Source of the DNA: Diphasiastrum complanatum | Lineage: Eukaryota > Streptophyta > Lycopodiopsida > Lycopodiales > Lycopodiaceae | Assembly: GCA_029204225.1 (NCBI GenBank) | Contig: CM055107.1 | Coordinates: 16,115,309-16,173,308, forward strand | Reading direction: 5' to 3' | DNA length: 58,000 nucleotides | Program-made: the position numbers and the translations under genes | Shown here: positions 25,003-37,600 of the stretch, one piece after another | How positions within the stretch are numbered: the stretch's first letter is position 1 | Layout: the number at the start of each line of letters is the position of its first letter | The notes under the pieces: generated by a model | What the model saw: the letters and a program-made list of their open reading frames with translations, nothing else | The model's database searches: none | Told to the model about the DNA's origin: nothing

Positions 25003-25097
<95 letters not shown>

Positions 25098-28000
25098 TGC
25101 TCGTCCCATTTGGGATGAGGTGGAGGTGATGCCCGACAAAAAGTGGCGTTGCCCTTTTTGTCAAAAGCAGTTCACAGGGAACGCCTCTCGGGTTCGAGCA
25201 CCTCTGGGGGGGTTGCGAGTCCAACCCACGGGGGGACGCTACAGGATCGGCATTTGTATGGTCATCCCCGCTGCGGAGAGGGCTCGCATTATGGAGACAT
25301 ATTCTGAGACAGCTGTTGAGCCCGGCGAGCCGTCCACAGATGCTGCGGACTCTATTTCTACTGGTGCACCCACTGCCACCGCCCCTGCCACTGGTACACC
25401 CACCGCCCCCACCGTCGCATCTGCACCCGCCACCGCCGCTGCATCCGCACCTGCCCCCGCCCCCGCCCCCACTACCGCCACCGCCTCCGTCTCCGCCTCT
25501 GCCTCCGCCAGTACTCCCCATGGATCCACAGCCTCCACTGCTGCACCTACGCCTCTACCATCACCGTCAGATCTGCACGGCCCGTCCACATCATCCGCTT
25601 CCGCACCTGCACCTATGCCACCACCTCCAGATCCGCATCGTGCATCCGCATCCTCCCACCCATCCACATCCCGAGGCCCCAGACAGATGTCCATGCCGGG
25701 ATCTTTCAGAGAGGGGCAGCACAGAGAGGCCACCAGGACCATAGCACAGATGTTCTATGACCTGAACCTCCCCTTTATCACGGCATCATCCCGCATCTTT
25801 CGAGAGGCTATCTCGAAAGTTGCAATCTGCGGGCCCGGCTACACACCACCCACAGCCGACGCACTACGAGGCCCTTTATTCCAGGACCGGGTTGCATCAG
25901 TCAGAAAGAGACTGGCCACACTGCACGAGGCTTGGGATAGATACGGCTGTTCCATCATGGCTGATGGGTGGAGTGATCGTCGGAGACGTCCACTCATCAA
26001 CGTGATTGTTTCCAGTTGTTACGGTTCCATGTTCTTGCGCAGCATCGACGCCTTCGAGGCTCATTTGCTGCTTGATGTTGATACAATAGTTCTGCGTAGT
26101 TTTCGATTGATGCAATGTGTTTCCGAGCTAAGAACTAATCGTGTGAACGTATTGCAAAAGGTTGTAACGGACAATGCATCCAATTGCCGCGGTATGGGGG
26201 AGCTTCTTATGGCAGACTACCCCTCCATTGTCTGGACTCCATGTGCCGCACACTCACTGGACCTCCTCCTGCATTCCATCGGGCGCTTGCCTTGGGTCAG
26301 TGACATTCTCACGAGGGCACTTGCGGTTGTGGACTTCGTCACACACAAGCGCCGCATGACGGCCCTTTTCCGCACATTCAGCAAGTAAGCTGCCACTATT
26401 TTTTGACTCGTTCAAGATGCTCCTTTTTTTTTGCTCGTTTCATGTGTGCCTCTCATTCCGTTTGTCAATGCAGGCTCGACTTGAAGAAGCCCGCTCGCAC
26501 CCGCTTCGCCTACCAGTTCATCATGCTTGAGCAGCTACACAATCTCAAGGGTGAATTGGGGCACATGACCACTTCGGCAGAGTTCACCGCCATGGACCTG
26601 TCCACGACCCCAGAGGGCTTGGCCTTCCACGAGATCCTCTTCATGGAGCCTTTCTGGGTGGATATGCAGCAGCTGATGGACGTCATGCGCCCCATCTACT
26701 CTGTTCTGAGGCTCGTTGATCGCCAGGGGTGCACGATGGGCCTCATTTACGAGTTCATGGACCGCATAGGCGAGTCTCTCCAGTGTTCTGAGCTGGACCC
26801 TGCCAGGTATAACTTTCTTCCGTCTCACCATCCTTACTTCCATTTCGCACTCTGTTTCGTCTTGCTGCCGCAACACGATGGTATGTAATTGTTGCCTCCA
26901 CGTGGTTTGGTCCACAAGTTGGAGCCTATCAGGCGTTTGTGGCAGCGGCGATGGGATAAGTTTCATCGGCCCATTCACAGTGTGGCCCACATATTGCATC
27001 CATTGTTTCAGAGCGAGAGGCAGTACGACGATGCAGAGCTACGTGCAGACTGGTTCGCATACATCCGCCTCCTTAGCAACGACACTGGGTTCCGCAGCAG
27101 GCTCGAGGTGCAGAGGCTCGGTTACAGGTAAACTCTTGATCTATCGTACGCTGTCGTTCGTTCAATTTCCCTGCGCGGGCTCAAGTGTACTCAAGCATAT
27201 CGTTGCTCAACTGCAGGCACTCTCTGGGGCTGTTCGGTGAGGACCTTGCACGTGTCCGAGAGAACAGGCTCTTGCCTGTATCATGGTAGGAGAGCTACGG
27301 CGTTGGGCAGCCAGACCTAAGGACGCTCGCGCTCCGAGTCCTTTCACAGGTATGTTGTCTGATCTCAATCATCCAACCAGTTTTCGCATTTTCTCTACAA
27401 GGTCGGTACTCACTCGAGTTGTTGCCAATTAATGCAGGACTATTCTGCTTGCGTGTGCGAGCGGAACTGGTCAGCATTCAGCCTTGTTCACACGAACAGG
27501 CGGAACCGTCTGACGACGGAGCGGTGCAATGACCTGGTGTACTGCAACACCAACACCAGAGTGGTTCGACGCATCACGGAGAGCATGAGGGCAGGAGGCG
27601 CACGCGCCCTACTCCTGCAGGTATATTTCGTTGCTCTGTCGTTTTGCTTTCGCATTGGTTTGAGACATTCAGTTTAATGCCCTCCCGATGAGTGCCTGGT
27701 TGCAGCGGCAGATCATGAGCCAGAGCCAGAGGTTGATCCAGACAATGCCGCTCGGCGTGCTCTGCGAGGTGAGCCCGACGATGATGTTGATGCCGATGAG
27801 ACCACCACCCTCCCTGCTGACGTTCCATTGCCCTCCTCTGATGATGAGCCCACATATGATTCAGACAAGACGGTCGACCTAGCAGGGGATGGTCCACGTG
27901 CCCCACCCAGTACCCCCGCATCACGCCCCCTTTCAGATGATGGCTGGTCAGAGTTTGCGAGGGAGACAGAGGCTGCTGCCCAGAGACAGATAGCGCAGAG

Positions 28001-28444
28001 ACAACTCAGAGCATCACAAGCAGGCAGTTCTTCCCAGATACCCCCCCGTGGCAAAGGGGAACCCCAGGCAGGAGTGTACCACAGAGGGTTCCTTCCGGCA
28101 AACCCAGAGGCAGGCAGCCAAGAGGGGACGCACTGATGAGTTTTCTAGTCGTCTCTTGGCAAGCGTTGGCCCAGACTTAGAGGAGTCCCAGATGCCTCCA
28201 GACTCCCAGCCAGACTTTGTATTTGACACCCCTGCAGATGCATCAGGCACGTAGAGGGATGATTTTTTTAGCACGGACTTGTAGATACTGATACACACTT
28301 TAGCATCATGTACAGTGGCATCAGATGAGATGTATATATTTTTTTACAGTATATTTGTGTCATGGCTAACTTATCGTGGTTGCTTACAAATGGTTAGCTC
28401 TGTGAAATTTGAATGGTTAGTCAGAAATGGTTTGCACCGTGCAA

Positions 28445-28489
<45 letters not shown>

Positions 28490-31400
28490 AGCACATCTGC
28501 ATCTCATTCATAACATATGCATCATGTTCAACCATTTAACATAACATGGTAAACCCGACACCCCAACAAATGGCACAGTTCACATAACACCCTAAACCCT
28601 AACAAATCATCCTAAACCCACAACCCCACAGCCATAACCATCAAAACAAGCCACAAGCATAATCATCATAACCACATCCATAAACATCATCAACCCCACC
28701 CACGTCCTTATTGTGTCGTAGGCATTGCACCACAGGTATGTGAGATTCAACATCAAAGCTGCACTTGTGCAGCATACACTTAAACCTGCGTAGAATGTAT
28801 TAATGGTCCAAGAATACAGTCCATTGGTTCGTGGAGCGGGTACGTACACAAGGGACCGAGCCTGGCAGGGGGGAGCAGGTCCGAGGACCGTGAGGGCACG
28901 TAGCTGCAGCTCCGGTAGTCGCCCCATTATCTCTCGCTGGCTCTCGTGAAATCCTGCTTCTAGCTTCCGTTCGTTGTGTCGGCGGACATCTACCAGGACA
29001 TGCTCCGACTAGTTGACCCTAAACCTAAACCACTCCAAACCCTAAATCTATCTCATCACATAGGCCATGGTACTATGTAAAATGCATCAATGGTCCGGGA
29101 ACATACTCCACAGGTTCGTGATCCCGATACGAACCCAAGGGATCGAGCCTTGCTCGATTCGGGTATCGTTCGGTAAAATGGCCCTTCGACTGGAGCGAAG
29201 CGCAATTAGGTCAAGCGAAATGGACTAGTTTTGCAACTCTCCGTCCGACGGTTCCGTTTCTCCAAACAAGATCCCATTCGGGTGCCGTCTGTTTCGGCCA
29301 GTGGACAACCTCGATATGAACCTGTGGGAACAAGCAGGACGAGGAAACGACCGACGATCGGCCCACAATGTCTGTCCGAAGTGCAACGTTAAACAGGGCT
29401 TCAGGGACACTTTGTCCGCTCGGGACCTGAAAACTGGGAGATGTTTCGGAACCCTCTGATAATTAATTCCAGGGGAAAAACAGGGGCCATAAATTGCTTT
29501 TATTTTGCTTTTGGGATTGGGGACAATGTAGGCAGGTGCCTGTATATTTTTTTTTTTTTTTTGAAAAAAAACGGACTCGTCCGGACGCGGATGCGCGTCC
29601 GCCATCTGCTTCCTTACATATATATATATCATAGTGGCACGTGGTACCGCCATTATGGTACCGCGGTACCATAATGGTGGTACCGCAGTTATGGTGCCGC
29701 CCTCAGACCAGCGGTACCAGGGAGGCACCACAAAAATAATATTTTTTATTATTTAAAAAAAAAAAAAAAACCCTTTTAACAGGCTAAAACTAGGTAAAAA
29801 CTAAGATGTTATTGTACAAGGGGACTGTACTGGGGGCACTGTGGGAGAGCGGACCCAATCGGAGTGCGGCATGTGGGGGAGCAATACATGGGGCAGGTAC
29901 AGTAGCACATGGGCACTGTGGAGGAGCAGACCATGGACCCAATCAGAGTGCAGCATGTGGGGGAGCAATACATCCGGACAGGTACACGGTCACATGGGCA
30001 CTGTGGAGGAGCAGACCATGGACCCAATCGTAGTGCAGCATGTGGGGGATCAACACATGGGGCAGGTACAGTAGCACATGGGCACTGTGGAGGAGCAGAC
30101 CATGGACCCAATCGAAGTGCAGCATGTGGGGGAGCAATACATCCGGACAGGTACACTGTCACATGGGCACAGTGGAGGAGCAGACCATGGACCCAATCGC
30201 AGTGCAGCATGTGGGGGATCAGCACAAGGGGCAGGTACAGTAGCACATGGGATCATCAACAAAAGCAAATTGGGAAACAGGCTGTGGGGTTAAATAGGCA
30301 CTCACGAGACAGTGAGAGCGCCAGTGAGAGGGGGTGAGAGGCATTGTGAGAAGCTGTGAGGGAGAGCCAGTGGGAGGCTGTGAGAGAGAGGCATTGTGAG
30401 AGGCTGTGACAGACCGAGTGAGAGGCTGTGAGAGGGGGGGGGTGAGAGAGCCAGTGAGAGCCATTGAGAGGCTGTGAGAGGCTGTGAGGGTCATTTCGAG
30501 CAACAGGGTGTCGTGAGATGGCGGAGGGCGAAGCCAGGAGGAAGCTCGAAGAAGATGTCCGAAGGCACAACGAAAGGCATCAGAAGCAAGAGGCAGACAT
30601 TGCAGAGATGCTGCGAGAGACTCGGCAGAGACACCCAAAGCTGTGGATCCCCGCCCCCGCTGTCAAGCTGGATTTGGATGAGCAGATCGGAATGAACTTC
30701 ACACGACGGCAGCTCATCATGGTCAGGGAAAGGGCTGCCCGCCGTCGGGCTGACCAGGAGGCAACACGGGCTAACCGGGAGGCAGAGCGAGAGCGTCAGA
30801 ACAATGCACCTGATGAGGGCGAGGAGTCAGTGGAGGATCCATAGGAATGTTTAGCATAGATGGGGTCTAGCCGTATGTGGCTGACTGTTGTTATGTAATG
30901 TTCATCAGTAGATGAGGCAGTATTTAGTGTCTAGCATGGTGTAAAGAACAGCCCCAGCCGTATGCGATGGGAATACGTATTGTAATTTTGATACATCTGA
31001 TGAATTAATGTACGGTGTGTTTTTTGTGCAATGCGTGCCTTGTGTATTGCAATCTGATGTATGTGATTATGAAATGCTATCAGGGGGGTTGTATTTCTGT
31101 GTTCTGCATATGCTCTCAAACTTTGTAGTGAAAACTAATTGAAAACACGCACACACCATTTGAAGTAAAACTGCAAGTAGAACATCACAATTACAAATTG
31201 ACAAATACACATTGTGCAGTGAATAGAATACATCCAACACTAAATATAATATGAAAAATGGTCTGAATACAGTGTTCGACCATCTGGCCGCCAAACATGG
31301 AACATGATATCAAACTGCTAAAAATAAAATGACGGAGCTACAATCAATGCTCTGCCTCAAACTCAGATGAATGCTCTGGAGACAACTCAGGGCCCCGAGC

Positions 31401-34352
31401 TGACTCTCGCAACTGATATCTATGTATGTCTGGTACTGGCATGGGCTGTGTATCCGAGGGGGAAGACTCGTCATCCTCATCCTCCCAATCTGCCTCCGCA
31501 TCAGCCCCCAAGCAGGCTAAACCAACAACACCTGCTGCAGCTGGCTATAATACTGCACCTCTACCAGCAACTGGAGCCCTGCGAGGTCGTCCTCTCTTCC
31601 CTGGCAGTTTGTGCCCTGCCTTTCTTGTTCAGTGCACCCTTGGGCCTTCCTGGCCTCTTGCGGACGAGGGGAGCCGTCAATGCCTCATCACCCCCATGCA
31701 GATCACTTGGCTGACTAGGCTGGGCCCAAGCTGAGGCCGGCTGGGATAGAGTAGCTAAAGATGGGTGTCCATGTGCAGCTGATAGTGGAGGATAGGTCCG
31801 AGGAGTGTGTGCCCGTGGGCCTGCTGCTGGTGGAGGAACTAGATGTGGAGGGGCCGTCCCTGTAGGAGGAAAGTACAGCGGCGATAAGTACTGAAAGGGG
31901 CGCTGTGGTGGACGGTACTGGTACATCCTGGGTGCTGCCAAAGGAGGAGGATGTGTTGTGGGTGCTACCAAAGGAGGAGCCGGTGCCGTGGGTGTTGCCA
32001 ATGGAGGAGGATGTGTTGTGGGTGCTGCCACTGGAGGAGCGTCTGTAGATGTGGGTGCTGCAAGAGAAGATCTGGGCACAGATGGTGGCCTGCCATGGAG
32101 ACCTGCTGCTGCAAAAGTGGATGGCGATGAAGGGGCTGCAGGCCTCAACGGTATCGGTGGCACTGGAGGTGCTGTGCGGCGCACATACACCCTCTGAGGA
32201 ACTGGAGGAACTGCAGGCACCTCGTGTAGCTGCTCTGGCTGAGACTCTGTGTAGGGCATGCTGGCTAGAGAGGATGGGGGTGCCCTGACGCTCGGCATCT
32301 GCTGGGCCTCTGAATCCAAGTCTGCAATCAAGTCGTCCAGCTGGGCATCCGAATACAAATGCTCTGGGCTCTGGGACTCATCATGAGCACCATCCTCTGG
32401 AACATCCCCTGCCTCATCCTGTGCACCATGCGGACCCTGCATGGCCTCCCAATCGGTACAATCAAAGTCATCTGGTGACTCCTCTGGTGTGCTGTCATAG
32501 AAATGCCTATGGCTCTGTGATGCACGCATCCAAGCTGCTGCGGAAGGTAAACCCAAATCACTCTGCCCCCTATCAAGAGCCTCCTCCATCATATCAACAT
32601 AAGAAGGTATGCCACTGGTCCCCCCTGTGTGCCCTGCCCGTCTCCCGGTATAATCTGTGGCATGTGTCCCACCTCTACCACGTGATGCACCTGTGACCCT
32701 AGGCGTGTGCCCAACACCTGTATCATATGCCTCATCCCGCTCTGATCTGGCGAACGCAACCCGAATGGGCTCATCCTCATCCTGATCATCCTCTGACACT
32801 AGATCATCTGCCTCGTACAATGGAGGCTCTCTGTGCTCAAGCCCAAGCTCTCTCTCTCTCATCTCGGCAAGCTCCCTCTCTCTCTCTGCCATCAACTGTG
32901 TGCCCAGGTCATCTACAGGCATGGGATGGGTGCTGTCCGTAGGCAAGTCAACCTGGCGCTCCAAATCAGATATCTTCGTCTGCAAGGTTTAAAATTGGCA
33001 TGTCAGGGAAACAACTCTATCAAGAAATGAAACCAACATACCAAGAGTCAACCAACATGCTATGAAAGGTTAGCTTATCACCTGCAATGCGCTCGTAATG
33101 GTCGGAAGTCTCCTAGCGAGACGTGCGTTGGTGCTACAGAACACCAACCGCTCCAACTGACTCACTGACAACCGGTTTCTTCTCCTCGTGTGAATGAGTG
33201 CCCATGTGCTCCAATTACGCTCACACACGGAGGCATCACAGTCCTGTGGTACGTGCATTGAAATACTTCAGCACATTGTCTTCAACGAAACACAACAATG
33301 GAGGATAAAATGAGATGCATACCTGAGAAAGGGCACGCAGTGCAAGACGCTGTATAGATGGGTATGTGCTACCGAACATGGTCCACCAGGTAATGGGTAG
33401 CTGCCTCCTCTCTGGATCCTGAGCAGCCGGTTGGCCGAATGTGCCCATGCCGAAACAAAATGCAGCGAGCTCCTCCATGAGCCTGATAGGATCCAAACCT
33501 ATGTGTGGACCCACCCTGTGAATGTACTGAAGCCAATCGGCCTCGAGCTCCCTGTCTGTGATCTGTGTCGGAGAGAGGAAGAGGGGATGCAGCATGTGTG
33601 CAACGCTGTGGATACTCCTGTGGAAGTAGTTCCACCGCATCTCCCAGATGAACTTCAGCTATGTCATCCTGCAGGTAAGAGGCATGTGGTGTAGGGCATT
33701 ACGAAAAAACTTAACATTGACAGAAAAACAAACTAGCAATTACTAAAAAGATAAAGGCCAATTACATTACTAAATATTAAAAAATATTATATATTGTGGT
33801 ACCGCGGATCAGTATGGATCCGCGGTACCACACTGGATCCGCGGTACCGGGATCCGCGGATCCTTGTACCGCTGGATCTATGATATATATATTTGTATAT
33901 ATCAGACATGAGGGTCCGGGGCGAATGCGAGCAATTTGCGTCCACGTCCGGCGTCCGGACCCGGACGCGTCCATTTCTTTTTCATTGAACGCATCTAGCG
34001 TCCCGCGTCCCGGACACATTTAGCGTCTCGGACGCGGACGCGGACGCGTCTGGGGCCAAGAACGTGTCCGGGTCCCGGACGCGTTTTTTAAAAATTATCA
34101 ATGAAAAAAAAAAACATAAAGGCCCGCACACGAGCAGCAGAACACAACACAGAGAAAGAGCGAAAGAGCGCGAGAGAGATAGAGTGAGAGAGAGAGAGAG
34201 AGAGATATGGTGAGTGGGGTTTTGAGAGAGAGAGTGTGTGTGCACATGTGGGTGGGTGAGCGTGTAATGATTTGTGTGTGTGTGTGTGTGTGTGTGTGAT
34301 GATGTGTGGGTGTGTGAGTTGATTTGTGTGTGTGCATGTGTGTGTGTGGTGA

Positions 34353-34424
<72 letters not shown>

Positions 34425-34519
34425 AGAGAGAGAGAGAGGATTTGTGTGTGTGTTTGAGACATGGTCTGTGTGTGAGTTTAGGGTTTAGGGTCTGTGTGCT
34501 TGGGTTTAGAGTTTAGGAG

Positions 34520-34572
<53 letters not shown>

Positions 34573-34584
34573 GATTTGTGTGCT

Positions 34585-34657
<73 letters not shown>

Positions 34658-37600
34658 CGCTCGTCCCATTTGGGATGAGGTGGAGTTGTTGCCTGACAAA
34701 AAGTGGCGCTGCCTTTTTTGTTGAAAGCAGTCCGGGAACGCCTTGGGTCCGAGCACATTTGGAGGGATTGCGAGTCCGACCCACAAGGGGACGCTACGGG
34801 ATCGGCGTTTGTATGGTCGTCCCCTCTGCGGAGAGGGCTCGCATTCTCGAGACATGCTAAGCAAGGTGTTGAGGCAGGCGAGCCATCCACAAATGCCGCA
34901 GACTCCGCTTCCACTGGTGCCACCGCCCCCGCCACCGCCCCCGCACTTGCCGCCGCCTCCGCCTCCGCCACCCCCTCCACCAGTACTCCCCATGGATCCA
35001 CAGCCTCCATTGTTGCACCTACGCCTATGCCACCACCTCCAGATCCGCACCGTCCGTCCGCATTCTCTACTTCCGCACCTACACCTATGCCACCACCTCC
35101 AGATCCGCATCGTCCATCCGCATCCTCCCAGCCACCCACATCCCGAGGCACTAGACAGATGACCAAGCCGGGATCTTTCATAGAGGGGCACACAGAGAGG
35201 CCACCAGGACCATAGCACAGATGTTCTATGACCTGAACCTCCCCTTCATCAGGGCCACATCCCGCATCTTTTGAGAGGCTATCTCGAAAGTTGCAGTCTT
35301 CGGGCCCACCTACATACCACCCACAGCCGACGCGCTTCATGGCCCTTTGCTCCAGGAGCGGGTTGCATCCGTCAGAGAGAGACTAGCATCGTTGCAGGAG
35401 GCCTGGGATAGATACGGCTGCTCCATCATGGCTGATGGGTGGACTGATCATCATAAACGTCCACTCATCAACGTGATTGTTTCCAGCTACTACGGTTCCA
35501 TGTTCCTCCGCAGCGTCGACGCCTCTAAGGCAGGAAGAGTGCACACGGCCGAGTAAATCTACGGCATCATCCGCGCGGCGATAGAGGAGGTCGGGCCACA
35601 GCGCATTGTCCAGGTACAATTCTTTTCATTAGTTGCTTGATCATTTACTGCACAATGTTGATACAAAGGTTTCATAAGTTTTCGATTGATTGCAATGGGT
35701 TTTCAAGCTGTGCATTAATCGTATCAATTGTTCGCAATAGGTTGTGACGGACAATGCATCCAACTGCCGTGATATGGGGGAGCTTCTTACAGCAGAGTAC
35801 CCCTCCATTGTGTGGACTCCATGTGCCGCACACTTCTGGACCTCCTCCATCGGGCGCCTACCTTGGGTTAGTGAGATTCTCACGAGGGCACTTGCGGTTG
35901 CGGACTTCGTCACACGCAAGCGCCGCACCACCACCCTTTTTCGCACATTCAACAGGTAAGATGCTACTTATTTTTTGGCTCATTTACAATTCTGTTGCCT
36001 GGGGTTTAGGGATGCGTTGGGGTTTTCGTGTGTGCCTCTTATTCCATTTTTCAATGTAGGCTCGACTTGAAGAAGCCCGCTCGCACCCGCTTCGCCTACC
36101 AGTTCATCATGCTTGAGCAGCTACACCGGCTCAAGGGTGATTTGCGACTCTTCATGGAGCCCTTCTATCTGGGTTGATATGCAGCAGCTCATGGACGTCA
36201 TGCGCCCCATCTACTCTGTTCTGAGGCTCATTGATCGCGATTTGGGAATAAGCTCAATCTTATGTTAAACATTTCTACTAGGAGATAATGCAGATGGCAA
36301 ATCATCAGTAGAGACATCTACAAACTCACTCCTAATTTCACGATCTAGATTAGCTAAAGTGTTGTTTTGCACCTGCCACATGCTACTCTCACTAGTACTA
36401 GTAGTCATATCCAACAGAAAACAAACATACGTACATTCACAACCTACCTTACGCTATTCCGTAGTTGAGGCCAGTGGTCTTGGAGTCAAATCCTGCTCAC
36501 CACTAATGGAATGATGCTTACCACCATGCTGAAACTCATACACATCAGTATCCCAGGCTATGTAAGGTTTCTGAATCGCGTGCCAACAAATTCCCAAAAT
36601 GACATCAAAGCACGTCAAATGAGTTACCTCAAAATCCTACTCCTCAAAATAACTCTAAATAGTCAAGGGCATACTCACAACCCTCGTGTCCCAAATCTTC
36701 GTAGCCTTTCCATCAGCCAGATACCGGTATACTGGTACTTCGACAGTTGTGTGCTCACTCTTAACTTCTTAAAACTTAAAGAGAGTTGAATTAACGAAAG
36801 ACCACAAACTCCCCCTAAGTCCTTCAACGAAATGGAGCACCTATAAATACAAAAGGTACTTCCTCAGGGATACTCAACAACACCTCTCTCTATCGATCAG
36901 CATACTCCGGTATCAACCAACTTCCTTGCTTGAAGCCTGTCCACTGTGTGCATCGCTTGATTCTTCTCATCAAGAGGCACCCAATTTTGTGCTAGGGAAT
37001 TGTCGCTCTGCGGAAGCGTGCTATTTGATGTGTGGAATTACAAGAACTAGACAAGCTAACACGAATCACAGACAATGCAACAATCAATCAAACACACAGC
37101 GCAAAAACATGCTGGAAGAACAGAACATTTTCTTTGTATTCTCTTCTTTTTGAGTGAGTTGACAGTGAGGCGCCAAATGGCGGCCTGACGCTCCTCTTAC
37201 ACTTCTCTCTCTCTCATTTTTCATATATCTATTTTGATTTCTGCTCCCATACATATATTCCACTAAATTAAAAGATAGTCTTGCTAATCATTACAATAGA
37301 GGTTTATGTTAAACTATTAGTTAACTGTGTGTCTCCTCTTGTAACGTTGCCTACGGCTGAGCGTGACATTTTGGCGTCTCACAACTGCCAAACTCGAATT
37401 CGATAATTCGAATCGCTCACCAACAGTTCATTTCGATGCTGGTAGACATTCAATAATTCGGTGGCTATGCAATCGTTCGATGTGAATGTGTCGTTGTGTT
37501 CAACTGTCAGTGTCGATGGTGTGTCTCGAACTATCGGCTGTCAGGGAATGTGTTAAAAAAGGGTTGGTTGAGTTCACCATTTTCAACACTCCCTCTTGAA

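Larger units (their letters stand above)
24408..29616 (+). mobile_element. hAT-like element A
   Basis: The left end GACATGAGGGTCCGGGCC lies in a (TA)n tract and is shared with element B at 33904. The subterminal region is full of CG palindromes (GGACGCGTCC, CGCGTCCGCG). The right end (29575-29616, CGTCCGGACGCGGATGCGCG) carries the same motif inverted. Exact target duplication cannot be read because both ends abut TA repeats. It carries one multi-exon transposase gene and a long (TG)n/(GA)n leader. Confidence 0.65.
29629..33883 (-). mobile_element. hAT-like element C, 5'-deleted
   Basis: Ends are an inverted pair TCATAG next to TA repeats, followed by GGTACCGCGGTACC-type palindromes on both sides (29648-29735 and 33795-33880; GGATCCGCGGTACC on the right). 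The minus-strand transposase keeps only the C-terminal exons; the catalytic-core exons are missing. It also carries an 84-bp tandem repeat and a plus-strand 108-codon ORF. It sits exactly between elements A and B. Confidence 0.55.
33904..36238 (+). mobile_element. hAT-like element B, truncated
   Basis: Begins GACATGAGGGTCCGGGGCG like element A and has the same leader and transposase order, but it stops abruptly at 36238, where gypsy sequence begins in mid-exon (GCTCATTGATCGCGA, then gypsy). The right half is missing. Confidence 0.75.

Noticed and set aside
24338-25139. Several frames rich in Ser-His-Thr or Val-Cys across the hAT-A leader
   Set aside because: They are translations of (TG)n and (GA)n tracts; the real coding start is 25093.
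25239-25744. Long minus-strand and alternative plus-strand ORFs over the Pro/Ala-rich part of hAT-A (and the same at 34570-35340 in hAT-B)
   Set aside because: GC-rich low-complexity sequence opens all frames; only the frame joined to the BED and DUF659 motifs is supported.
29834-30248. Array of direct repeats considered as a CRISPR array
   Set aside because: Units are contiguous with no unique spacers, and the window is plant nuclear DNA.
29806-30337. Open frames on both strands encoding about 28-residue repeats
   Set aside because: The 84-bp repeat is a multiple of three, so every stop-free frame repeats. No start, codon or domain support favours one.
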